Shown here: in pieces, positions 52,601 through 62,851 of the stretch | Numbering within the stretch: position 1 is the first letter of the stretch | How the letters are laid out: every line of letters starts with the position of its first letter | From: Phytoseiulus persimilis | Taxonomy: Eukaryota > Arthropoda > Arachnida > Mesostigmata > Phytoseiidae | Direction: 5' to 3' | NCBI GenBank assembly: GCA_037576195.1 | Contig: CM075101.1 | Coordinates: 17,298,001 to 17,362,000, forward strand | Length of the DNA: 64,000 bases | Position numbers and translations under genes: made by a program | Notes under the pieces: model-generated | The model's input: only the letters and a program-made list of their open reading frames with translations | What the model was told of the DNA's origin: nothing | The model's database searches: none

Positions 52601-55600
52601 AGGATGCCGTCGTCATGACCTGGGGCGGGCTCCGAGGGGCTGTCGGTCTGGCTCTAGCATTGTCAGTTGCTCGCAACCCCTACATAGAACATCCTGAAGT
52701 TGGTCACAAGATCCTCATTCACGTGTCCGGAATCGTGATGCTCACTCTGCTGGTCAACGCCACGACCACCAATATGCTTCTCAGGGTCCTTGGTGAGTTG
52801 ATCTTTTTTCCCTATCGAAACTTCTGAGGGAAATCTCCGAGTTCCCCGGCGCTTCAGAAGAGAACGATTTGCATTATTCAGCAGCGTCTTCGTCACGCGT
52901 TGATCCGATCTCGAATCAGGCCGGTGCTGCCGAATGTATTGTGAGTTCTCTCTGAGTGCTACTCGAATGCGCGGCGGTAGATCATCTCTTGCACAAACAT
53001 CGAGCTTCCCCGACCGACTATGGAAATTAGCCGACAGGAGCTATGACTTAATCTACTAATTCATCTCATGATGATCTTACGATGAAATACGTGATGAAAA
53101 ATGCTCGAGAGCACATAGTAGCGTACCCGGGAATTCCTGTTTCCAAGATGTTACGACGTATCGTAGACGACGTAGACCATGGTGAGCGTTGGTCACGCAG
53201 CGCGGTCCGACTTCGTTCCCCTCGCTCAACTCGAAACCACGTGATTCTGAGATTATCCAGGGTCACCTTGGAAACTTTCCTCATGCATCATGCGGGTTGC
53301 TGGCTCCGGTTACAGTTTTTTGTGAATGCGGAGCGCATCTGCAACCAAGCGTGACTTTCCCCGATGATTCCGATCGAGGAAGAATGACATTATTCTGTAA
53401 TACTCGCGGGAGATTGTAGATACACATCGGCCTCGCTGATTACCATAGTGATACAGATCGAGAGCCCGATCGAAGCTCAGATGCGTAGGCTCGCGAGTGG
53501 GCACACTGTTATTTCGCACGTCCGACGTCAATAGCTCCGTGAGAGCATCAAGTTTCCAGAGCTTTTCTGGAAGCATGTCTGATTGATGGTGTCGTCGATG
53601 CTTCCGTGACGGCTCATAATGGGGATTCTTCCAATAGTTTCTTTGGCTAGGATATCATCACAGTCCTACTTCCGTTCGATTTGGGAGCTCATGTTCTTAT
53701 GCATCATCGAGGGAGAGAACATGGGAAATCGAATCGCGGTCAGCGATCAGAGTCTCGATCGTCGAAAAATCACTTTCCAAATGCGAGAAGCCAGAAAATA
53801 TGAGTGAATCTCATCCGGATTCGAGAATTCCGCCCCGATTAACATATGCCTTCGATTCGGTTCCACACCAGGCATGAGCGACTTGTCATCATGGAAGCGA
53901 GCCAACATGCGCAATGCCGTGAACCTCATTCAAGATGTTCAGTACCGCGCAGTGGACGTCACCAAAGACGACGTTTTCCTGAGCGATGCGGACTGGAATT
54001 ATGTGAAGAACTACATCGAAATCAACGACCCGTATGAGGAAAAGGCGAGTCGAGTGGGAATATCTTAGAGGAAAAGCCGGGCGTGTTCGGCCGCTTGGGA
54101 TACGGTGTGATCCCTCGTTGCGAAATCTCGCATCGTCCTACAAGTGGGATCTCGCGGCGGATTCCCGTTGATAACGCATTGCAATTGGCAGGAGCAACAA
54201 GAGTCTTCAGAGAAGAGTTTCAAAATGGCGAAGAAGGGCCGCTCGCAATCGATAATGCTCCGACAAGTAGACCTCCCTCAACAGCACCTATGCGCTGAAT
54301 GCGCGGATAAGCATCTCTGTTTTCCGTCTCTCCAAGACCATGAGGATCTTCTCAACGAAGCTCGACTGCGGCTCATCAACGTTCAGAAAGTGAGTTCCGA
54401 ATGCTGACGACTTCTGGCCTCTGCGCCAGCGAGCTCTCGTTTCGAGGCTCTCGGGGAACGATGATTCCGAGTGGACGCTGCAGCAGCGAAAAAAGTTTCA
54501 ACGGCTCAGCGTTGTCAGATCCAGAAGAATTGTTATCGCATCGAACACGCGCTGACCTTCAAACTAACGATAATTTCAGGTGAACTATTGGCACCAGTTC
54601 GAGAAAGGTCTCCTTCTTCGAGAGAGTGTACTCAATCTTGTGCGCGCCGCCGACGTTGTTGCTGATAAGCCTGGGGCGTTCCTGACGGTAGCCGATTTGC
54701 GATCGAGCTGGGAGGTTCACGGTTTCCACAGATGGCTGGTTGGTTCATGAACTCAGACAATATAGGGAGAGCAGGGAGCCTGATCGCGATTTCCGAGCGG
54801 ACGGGTTCTCTTTCGCCTTCTTTGAATAATAATCGTTTTCTCGAGCCATCGAGAAACCTCAGATAGCAGGCTTCTAACCTTCATCTGCCGCAAAAAGAGC
54901 GAGGCCCGTATATTTTGTTTTCCGTCAACCATTTTCGTCAACTCAGTCCTAAATCTAAGCAATCAGCGCAGCAGCCATCTAAGAAAGAGCCCGGCATGTT
55001 TCAGCAAACTCATTTTGTGAACAAGATACAAAAATGGAACGAATGTTCTCGGAAAGCTTCCGAAACCAAGCCTAGATGCAGGAGATACCATAACTTCGTC
55101 ACCGATCCATACTTCCGATACTTCACGTCGTTGGTACTCCTTATCGATATGATTTGTTCCGTGATCGAATTCGTGCTCCGCTTGCACAGGTTGGTTCCCC
55201 TCGCCGTAACTCTGGTGGAATTCCTCATAGTGTTCGTTCGATCCCGATGAAGCGGTCTGACGAGTGAGTTTATTGTGATTCCCGTATTCCCATCCGTTCC
55301 AGGGATCCCGAAAACCTGACGGTGCGAACACTGCGCTTCGTGAACGTCGTTTTCGTTACTTTCTATTGCGCCAAGTCGATGCTCAAAGTTGTCACCTATG
55401 GCTTCAAAGAGTACTTCTCGGTCCGGTGGAACCGGATCGATTTCATTCTGCTGATAGTTTCCGTAACCTCGGTTTGCCTGGAGATGATGATCGAGTTCGG
55501 CGACTTCCAAAACACTCCATACATCGTACTGCTCCGCTTCACCAGGCTTCTGAGACTTCTCAACGTCAATCGGTTGCTCAACATCGCTCTGGTGAGTGTC

Positions 55601-58600
55601 TTGCGCTGCTCATGAACCCGAATCCTTGGAGGCTTTGGATCGAAATCTGACTAGGTGCGATGTTTTTTTCAATAGCCGATCGGGAATCGCATCGCTCGAT
55701 GGGTCAACGATAAGATCAACGAAAGACTTACAGCGGGCTACGACATCGGGAGAGGCTTCGAAATCGGTCAGCTCGAGGTGAGGCGTCGCATGGGTTCAAA
55801 TCGTTCCTGTTCGAAATCGAGCTCCACTCGATTGAGGCTGAGGATGATCGGGGTTTTCGAGAACGCATTCAACATCAGCGGCGAAAAATATTTCCAGGTC
55901 GCCAGAGTCGTGGATCGCATCGTGCACTATAAACCGATTGCGGAGCGCCTACAGCAGATCTGCAACGAGAGCCGACTCGATGTAGGAGCTTTTTTGAACT
56001 TGGAGCTTTGAATCAAAGGACTGTCCACGATATTCAGTCCGATGCCCGATTGTGACAGCTAGTCGTTCAAGCGAATTCACCCCGCTATTCTCATTTCCCA
56101 TCAGATGGTGCGCGAGTTGGCTTACTTGCAAGAAATGTACCCGGATATCGCGGTGGCGGTGAAAACACGTCGTGCTGCTCGACATGTCCTGAACACGTCC
56201 CGGACGGAGCTCGATGACCTGAAGAAGGCTGGCCTTCTCGACGACACTGTTTACCACGTGCTATACAGGAAGATCCAGATGAAGATGATGCATCTCCGAT
56301 GTGCGCCGACTAGAATGGATCCTCGACCTGCAGTCCAGACGCTACGGAATTTGAGCTGGATCGCCGGGAACGATGATGCTTTCCGCTATTTCAAGGAGAA
56401 TGTTTCTCAGCGTCACCTCGTCGCCGGAACGACCCTGTGCCGTCAGGGGGATTTGTCCGATGGCATCTATATCATTATCTACGGCGTCGCCAAGGTCACT
56501 GGAAGGCTCATATCTGGGCGATAGGGGTCGTGCCTCATTGTTCTCCAAAATACGAGAAAATACGGTGTGAATCGTTGCCAACACGGCTGGAGGCTCACGA
56601 GCGTATTGGCTTTTCAGGAGGAAGGCCAGGTCCATCTCGATCGAGTTGATGGGGGTCTGCCCGTTATCGACTCGTATCATTGGTTCTCTTCGGATGCCAC
56701 GCACTCCGCCACCGCTTCCACTCTTAAAGGTTGGTTTCCGAGCCTGGTCATGACGGGGGGGGGGGGGGGGGGGGGAATAGATGCTCAGCTGGGGTGGACA
56801 GATTCATCCTCCATCCATTCATTGAAACTTGGCAGCGTTCCTTATTCGGAAGAGGGATGCGATCTCATGCTCAATTTTCCAGATATCCTGACAACTGGCA
56901 GCTGTATAGGAGAAATAAGCTACCTGACGAAACGGCCGCGGGATACTAACATTGTTTGCGAAACCGACGTCAAGGTGTGATCATGAGAGATCCTGTGCGC
57001 TCTCTTTCCTCGACATCATTCCCCGACATAATTATATTATCTGCCGCCTGAGCGAGGCTCCCATTCTTCGAGTTGATTCCAAGCTCGAATGGCGTGGGAA
57101 TACCACTTTGCTAACGATGCATACCTCTCACTAGGTTTACCACATCAGAGGCGAGGTACTCGACGCCGCCTTCATGTTCCAACCTGGGATTCAATCGAAG
57201 TTCCTCCGCAGCGTGGCACTCCGAATTTCACGTGAAGTCCTGTCAATGGAAGCTAAGTGCGAGGTAACCCACAGTAACTCATTGCTTCGATTTATTAATC
57301 ATTAACCATTCTCGGAAGAGTCATGGGTCAGGTCGAAATTCAACCTGATTCTTTTCTAATGCTGCATGAAGGCCTTGAAGCGGAGAAAATCAGTCTTATC
57401 CCTCCAGGTAGGCAGTCACGTTCGTGCTTCACTAAGTGTCGGTCGTTGTCCCCGCCCAAGGAATATTCGCTCGCACATAGGTTCACTCCGCTAGTCGAGG
57501 GTTCACTTAATCTCTAGAGAATATGATGTTCTAGAATATCCGAATGCGAAATTTCGGGACTCGTAACTCAGTCCCGCGGTAGGCAGCCAGGAATTCAATC
57601 GCCGCTGAGTCGAGCGCTCCAGCGGCTCTCGCTAACTCTCTCACTGTAACCTATCGTCACTTCCAGGATTGGACAACGAATAAAATCATGCTCCATCTCG
57701 ATGAAGCTGTCGTTCATGACTTATCCTCGCAGAAGGTACTTCAAGTATAAGATGCTCGGTCGCAAGACCGGTCCGTTCGGAGCCCTTCGTGAGACCAGCT
57801 GGCTAATGGATTTTGGTATTTTCAGGTCTTCAATATCCTCCCCGGAACCGAAGACGTCATACTCGTACAAGGATGCGCTTCGGACGGTTCCGGCAACGGA
57901 GACACCTACTGCGGTCCATGCTACGTTCCAAAAACAGTAACCGCACTGAAATTCGATGTGAGTCAGCTCTCCGGAATTCGTTATAGTTTTCCCGAACGCA
58001 CAGAGTTCGATAATACAGATCCGAATCAGTCGTCCGGGCATCAGGAAACAGGAGTTTTTCTGCGCGGAACGAATTTGCAACAGATTTTCAACGACTTTTC
58101 AGCTTCCGTTCACGAAACAGTTCCATCCTTTTCAGATGATCGCTAAGCACCTCCCCATCTTGATAACTGTTGGCGGCCAAGAAGCCGAGGAGGGCACCGA
58201 AGGGCGCCCCAACACGCACCATGGAATCGGTGTTGGGTCGCCACATGGTCTTTTCTTCTCATCGGTGTGGGCGGACAAGGTATTTCCGCAGCCCAATCTG
58301 GGATCATTGCCAGGCGTATGAACGATCTCGAACTAGTGGGAGGGATCAAGTGAAAACAGGCTCATTTTGTCGCATATTAACGATCCCTTCGTCGAAGGTC
58401 CGTCATTTGTCAGTGTCGTCACAGTTTGGCAAAGGTCATTACCGTCCCGACATGAACGATCTGATGAGAAAGGTGATTTTCCAATCTATGGGAACATTCT
58501 GACGCGAGGGAATCGGAGTTTCGATCTGAAACCCAGAAAGACTTAACCCACTCGACTCTGATTCGGCTGATCATTAACATGTCGTCGACTTCTCCTTTAT

Positions 58601-59241
58601 CTACTTCCGAATCGATGCAGCGTTCGTTTTCGGAGCACTCGTCAAACCTCCGTCACATCTCCGCGACTCGCTCCAAGACCTTGGGAGCACCAACATCGTT
58701 GCCGCTCAACGCCGCCGAGCTCGAGATGCGCGAGCGAGCTGAGGAAGCGGTAAGATCACATAGAGTCCATTTCATTCCTCACGCAGAGACTTGCCCACCT
58801 ATAGGAGGGGGGGGGGGGGGGGGGAGGTGATGAGATGATGCCGATGGCCCCTCGCCTGCCTTCGTTACGCCACTGTCCCCACAACAACCGGAGCTTGGAG
58901 AAAAATAGATAATACGCTTGCCATTACAGAGGGCCGGTGCGAGCGCGAAGTCTGACAGCGGAGCACCAGAGATAGTCACGAAAGAAAACTACGTCAATTC
59001 AGCTTTTGAACCCGATAGCTGCAGCATTGTCTTCAACTCGGTAACTAGCCAAATAGAGTCGACTTGGTGACCCAATGATTCCATTGTGCTGACAGGCCCT
59101 CAACTTGATTCATTGATACCTTCGAACGAAAACTGCCACAACACAATTGAATCGTTCCAGGATGAGGAAAACGAAGAAAATTCGAACAACGATGTCAAGA
59201 AGTCTAGCCAAGAAGAGGACAATGTCTCGCAGCGATTGTAG
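19652..59241 (+). CDS. SLC9C-type (sperm NHE-like) Na+/H+ exchanger with voltage-sensor and cyclic-nucleotide-binding domains
   Basis: A plasma-membrane Na+/H+ antiporter of the SLC9C family, in which voltage and cyclic nucleotides control pH-regulating exchange. Exons: 19652-19928, 38369-38632, 43217-43360, 48217-48333, 50762-50856, 51657-51832, 52024-52167, 52539-52792, 53872-54044, 54192-54389, 54580-54738, about 54960-55189, 55303-55591, 55676-55777, 55898-55981, 56105-56494, 56618-56729, 56802-56974, 57135-57263, 57667-57735, 57826-57957, 58136-58279, 58398-58472, 58537-58749, 58930-59040, 59161-59241. All join in phase, giving about 1,444 residues (human SLC9C1 1,177). The order matches SLC9C1: exchanger core (ATDPVAVVA, GEALLND, WGGLRGAV), linker (DADWNYVKNYIEINDPY), S1-S4 sensor, cNMP fold, C-terminal tail. 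The N terminus before TM1 has three N-glycosylation sequons (NAT, NFS, NRS). The ATG at 19652 is the first in frame. Junctions near 54.0-55.0, 56.7 and 58.3-58.5 kb are the least certain. Paralogue C1 versus C2 is not resolved. Confidence 0.9.
19929..38368. other. Intron 1 of the SLC9C gene (about 18.4 kb), no confident gene inside
   Basis: The donor GGAG|GTGAGT at 19929 and the acceptor TTTCAG ending at 38368 restore the frame (G + CT = Ala) between TM1 (LFLFLSFMFG) and the next segment (FVRFSMKRLQINLPY). The interior holds frames up to 170 residues, for example + strand 26508-27020 and - strand 27085-26852, with no recognised family. A simple-sequence patch of GTCCGCCCGCC-like repeats lies at about 29830-29885. 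I see no transposase, reverse transcriptase or terminal repeats. Confidence 0.6.
38633..43216. other. Intron 2 of the SLC9C gene (about 4.6 kb)
   Basis: The donor A|GTGAGT at 38633 and the acceptor TTCCAG ending at 43216 are clear. The interior holds short tandem patches (GGTTGGTTGGT at about 39955, CATCCATCCATC at about 40170) and a GCC/GGC-rich stretch at about 42580-42610. No gene is recognised. Confidence 0.6.
43361..48216. other. Intron 3 of the SLC9C gene (about 4.9 kb)
   Basis: The donor G|GTAAGT and the acceptor TTTTCCAG frame this intron. It contains a 20-G run (46403-46422) and GGATGGAT-type repeats (about 47070-47090). On the - strand a 157-residue frame (46933-46460) and a peptide with sliding-clamp-like pattern (45965-45858) were noted, but no gene could be assembled. 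Confidence 0.55.
46403..46422. repeat. Poly-G tract (20 G)
   Basis: An uninterrupted G run on the + strand within intron 3 of the SLC9C gene. Confidence 0.95.
48334..50761. other. Intron 4 of the SLC9C gene (about 2.4 kb)
   Basis: The donor G|GTACGT and the acceptor TTTCCAG frame the intron. It contains a poly-C tract (49896-49915) and a short GA repeat at about 50117-50129. No gene is recognised. Confidence 0.6.
49896..49915. repeat. Poly-C tract (12 C, T, 7 C)
   Basis: A C run on the + strand broken by one T, within intron 4 of the SLC9C gene. Confidence 0.95.
54960..55591 (+). other. Voltage-sensor domain (S1-S4) of the SLC9C protein
   Basis: Two exons encode four helices. S1 is YFRYFTSLVLLIDMICSVIE. 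S2 is FVNVVFVTFYCAKSMLKVV. S3 has WNRIDFILLIVSVTSV, with the usual Trp-Asn and Asp. S4 is VLLRFTRLLRLLNVNRLLNI, with arginines every third residue. The S2 acidic residue of the charge-transfer centre (Tyr-x-x-Glu in human SLC9C1, YILEALLK) is lysine here (YCAKSMLK). The left edge of the first exon is approximate. Confidence 0.75.
56321..57263 (+). other. Cyclic-nucleotide-binding domain of the SLC9C protein
   Basis: Spread over four exons (the end of 56105-56494, then 56618-56729, 56802-56974 and 57135-57263). LSWIAGNDDAFRYFKENV and GTTLCRQGDLSDGIYIIIYG form the first beta strands. GSCIGEISYLTKRPRDTN is the phosphate-binding cassette: Gly-Glu and one arginine align with the cNMP-contacting residues, but the Arg-Thr pair typical of HCN channels reads Arg-Asp. 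VYHIRGEVLDAAF leads into the C helix, like human SLC9C1 THLYDAF. Confidence 0.75.
56755..56775. repeat. Poly-G tract (21 G)
   Basis: An uninterrupted G run on the + strand inside the short intron between the cNMP-domain exons ending at 56729 and starting at about 56802. Confidence 0.95.
58807..58824. repeat. Poly-G tract (18 G)
   Basis: An uninterrupted G run on the + strand inside the intron 58750-58929 of the SLC9C gene. Confidence 0.95.
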
Positions 59242-62200
59242 CCGTCCCAGGGTTCACAATCCAATAGCCGTCGCGTGATCGATTTGTCAATTCTGCGTCA
59301 ACTACAAGAAGGTTTCCACCAATCCTGTTCAGTGTGAACTCCCTCTCATTTTTCTGCACATTGGACTGAACCACCTTTTCTAGTTAGAGATTGAAGAGCA
59401 TTGTGCGAAAGGAAAGCCGAGAGGAGAGCCGTGAGGAAACTGGCAAAGTGGGGATGATTGAACAAATGTGATTGAGCAAATGACGTATCTGAGGCTGATC
59501 CGGGCAAACAAGTTAGGTTGGAAGAGTTGAATTGTTTGTCCCACCTATCGAAACGTGTGATAGCTGTTTGACAATACCAAAAAAATACGATGTGGGTTTC
59601 CTTTAATCGCACAAAAAGCAGAAAACAATGACGGAAAACTAAGTGAGATACATTTATACGAGCATGCATGCCTCGGCCCTCCAAGCATAAAAACGAATTC
59701 GAGTTCGTTTCCACTACTTATATAAAACGTGCAAAACGTACCTGGATGTGGAAGATGTTGCACTTCGACTGTCAATGTTTAACGCCGAGCTGTCTCAGAG
59801 TCGTTGCTCAGTTAAGATGGAGCTCTGAGTTTCCGTCGCTAGGACATTCACGCGCATGTATTTAAAAGTTGGATCGAAATAGCGGAGATCGCATCGAACC
59901 TGTGGATGTCGATGATTCCTCCCGTTGAGACAGTGGACGGTGGCATGTTGTAGTTTGATTCTTTCCGATTGTTAATTAAAGTATTCAGGGAGATTCTACT
60001 TTTTGTCATTGTGATCGTCAACGATGGAGCTTGCAGATAAAGCTTTGAAAGTGTTCTCATGTCTTTTGGCTTCCGAGATTCTGGGCTGAAGTTGCCGCAA
60101 GCACCTCTCTTGCATCCTGTTCAGCGGTTGTCGCCCGACTTCCCTTCCTCTGTCTGGGGCAGGCTCCTCGCGGGCTCAGTTTATCCCCGAGGTGGTCGTC
60201 GGATAGAATAAAGTCATCCGTAGATTCATTATCCCATATATTCCGCATCCAACCATCCTAATACTCGATCCTGATGGTCTCTTCTTTCGAGAAGCGCACT
60301 CGCTCCGCAGTAGAACCGCGGCCCCACGCTGTACGCAGTTCTTCCTCAATTGTCGAAGTCTTCGGTTCCCTATCCAAGAAATTCTCATCAATAGCGTGTT
60401 GAGAGGAGGAATGAAGAAGCAACGCTGTCAAAGAACGTCCGGAGCTCCAAAAAACATTTCGAAAGAGATAACGAGACGATTTTCGATTCTGTTCGACATT
60501 TAAATGAAACATTGTAATATTTATTAATATCCATTTACATATTCTCAACACCACGATTGTTTTATGTACAGAGCTCATGGACACGGGCATACGGGGGGTG
60601 CCGTTCGATGCTCCAGGCTCACGATTGGCACCATTCTTGAATTCAGTTTTAGTCCGGAGTGCATACAACTCCAAGATTTCTCCGGCAGTTAAAACTAGAG
60701 TTTGCTGAGGTCTCTCATCTAGACTCGCCGCTTTTCTACTCGCGGCGCCTGACTAAGGTCTAAGATGCGGAGGAGATTCGTTTAGAACATGGGAGATGTC
60801 TGTCGTCACTTGAGATGTTATACGTTCGGACACTGTCGAACGACAAACGAGCACACGAATCGGGAAAATCGCAGTGTCTATGTTCGAGTTGGATTTCTCG
60901 GGGACTGAGAATGACGTCGCTCGACTGTGTTCCGCTGAACAACCTTTTACTTGCACAGTTCAAAAGACAGCGACTCACGCATACTCATGAGGGAGATGAT
61001 TGAGAACAAAATCATTTCTCTCTCACCATAAATTACCACAAATAGCCACGCAACTTAACAGTGCAGTTGCTACGAGGAAAGTCGTATCTCCAATGTCGGT
61101 ATGCTGGGCCTCTTCGATCGTCGGCAACAGGGGGTTTCGTTAATTTCTCTTCGAGTTGGGGCATTTCCTTGCAAGCGCCAGCCGCATCTTCTTGTGGTAA
61201 TCAGCGCCACAGTTACCGATTCGCAGCAGGAAACTCTGTGTTCACCGTAGATTTTTCGATTTTTGAGAGAAGGAAGCTCGAGGACGAGGAGAACGAATCC
61301 GAAGGCCTTTGAAGCCGAAGCCATGAGAGTCATAGCCAACGAGAGCATAACACTGAGCCGCAGTGACTCGGCTCGCTGTTCATCTCAAAATCGGGAAGGA
61401 GCACCTCCTCGTACTTGGCTCGCTAGATGTCCGCTGCATAAACGCAACGACGGTTCATCGGTTCCCGCTTTGAGATAGGACAGCTGGTCTGGCTGGATTG
61501 ATTCTCGGAAACGCCCTGGAGATCCTCCGGAAACGCGATGTCCGAAAACGATGTCTCGCAGAAGCCGTACACCCATTACATTCGTCCGACTTTCTCTCAC
61601 TAGTCCAATCAGAGTCGTTCAACTTTCGTTCCGCTCTTCGAGTCTAACTAGGTTTAGTATACAAACATTTAATATATATGATACACACAGTTTGAGATTC
61701 GTTGTCATTGAAACCCGGCGCCTAGGACCACGGAAGACGGCGTCCAAGACTCTTACCTAAATAGGTATTACTCATGGCAGCTCAACCTACAAAAGTCTTT
61801 GGTAATCTACGCTCTGCAACGTCTACCAGGATTAAATGCAGAATGTGAGACGCGACAAAAAAAAAACTCCACTCTAGCAGAGGGCTCGGTGAGGACCGCC
61901 GCCGAATGGTTAAATAGCACCTTGGAATTCAGATTCCGAAGAGTTCGCGCTCTTCACTACCTAGCAGAAAGATGGATTGCTACCCCAGTTGACCAACTGC
62001 TACATTGCTAACGACAAATCAGGATTGTGGCGATGTGGCGGATGGGCGCAGGCGATCCGTCCGAAGTATCTGATGGTGAGTTTTCTCTCTTCTAACGAGT
62101 GCATCGATCGCTAGGCTGAATAGTATCAATGATGATGAAAATGGCGAGAATCTAAACATCGAGAGTTTTGTGTGTTTCCAGAGTTATTCCTTTCGAGATA

Positions 62201-62851
62201 AAAGTTAAAGCTCTTCTTCTTCGATTTGGTGTCTCAGTCAAGACGTTAGCTCTCTTCGGGTGGATCATGATCGCTTCCATGTTCCCTCTGTTTTTGATCC
62301 GACCCCCATGGCGATCGAGGACTTGCTTTCATTCGTTGCCGGCGATGGTAACAAATTGCGATGATGAAGAAAATCCGTCCATTCCGCGCACGATTGATAT
62401 CACATGTGTGTATTTGAAAAATCGCCCCGAAAAATTCCAACTAGGGATTCACATGATTTGTTTTTCGATTGCTTCCTTCGTTGATTGTTCACGTGGGTCA
62501 GAAGTTTTCAGCGCGCGTGGTCTCGCAACGTTCCTGAGTCGCTGTCACGTCCTCCGGTACAGCCTTCCGGGACAGGAATAGCAATCGAACTGACTTCGAC
62601 GGGATGAGAACCCTTCTGACGAGAGCATCGACTTCACGTTCGATCCTGTCGTTTGCTTCAATGTCTTCGTCCATCCATGCATCCATCTCTCGGAGACCAT
62701 TTAAACATTGCAACTGGTTTTTCAGCTTATGCACAGCGTTTCGGAATGTTGATCAAGAAGGATCAGGAGAACGAGGCCGATTAGGAGGGAGCCGGGGCCA
62801 GGTGATCGGCCCATCGACCCGCCGAGTCCAAATCCGGGGAACACGTCAAGT
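59242..62851. other. Spacer between SLC9C and zfh-1/ZEB 3' ends
   Basis: About 3.6 kb between two converging stop codons, with no confident gene. Candidate poly(A) signals on the + strand are ATTAAA at 59975-59980 and AATAAA at 60207-60212. TTTATT at 60520-60525 (AATAAA on the - strand) could end a long zfh-1/ZEB 3' untranslated region. A - strand frame from 60674 to 60057 is broken by a single TAG at 60258-60260 and has no recognised domain. Confidence 0.5.

Larger units (their letters stand above)
38369..52792 (+). other. Exchanger core exons (transmembrane Na+/H+ antiporter domain)
   Basis: Seven exons encode the membrane antiporter. LPYTVVLFVCGAFVGL opens the second helix and FLPILIFESAF the next. 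SATDPVAVVA corresponds to the unwound TM4 motif of NHEs. GEALLNDGSA contains the Asn-Asp pair of TM5 that handles cation and proton. GVLAVVALGTVLSAN and LANTLIFIIVGVLI are later helices. WGGLRGAVGLALAL matches the conserved arginine-bearing helix. The ND and WGGLRGAV motifs are intact, unlike human SLC9C1, whose equivalent segment lacks LLND, so active exchange is expected. Confidence 0.85.

Noticed and set aside
57323-57444. An open frame beginning MGQVEIQPDSF between SLC9C exons
   Set aside because: Direct splicing 57263 to 57667 keeps phase and continues the SLC9C alignment (MEAKCE then DWTTNK), so this stretch is intronic.
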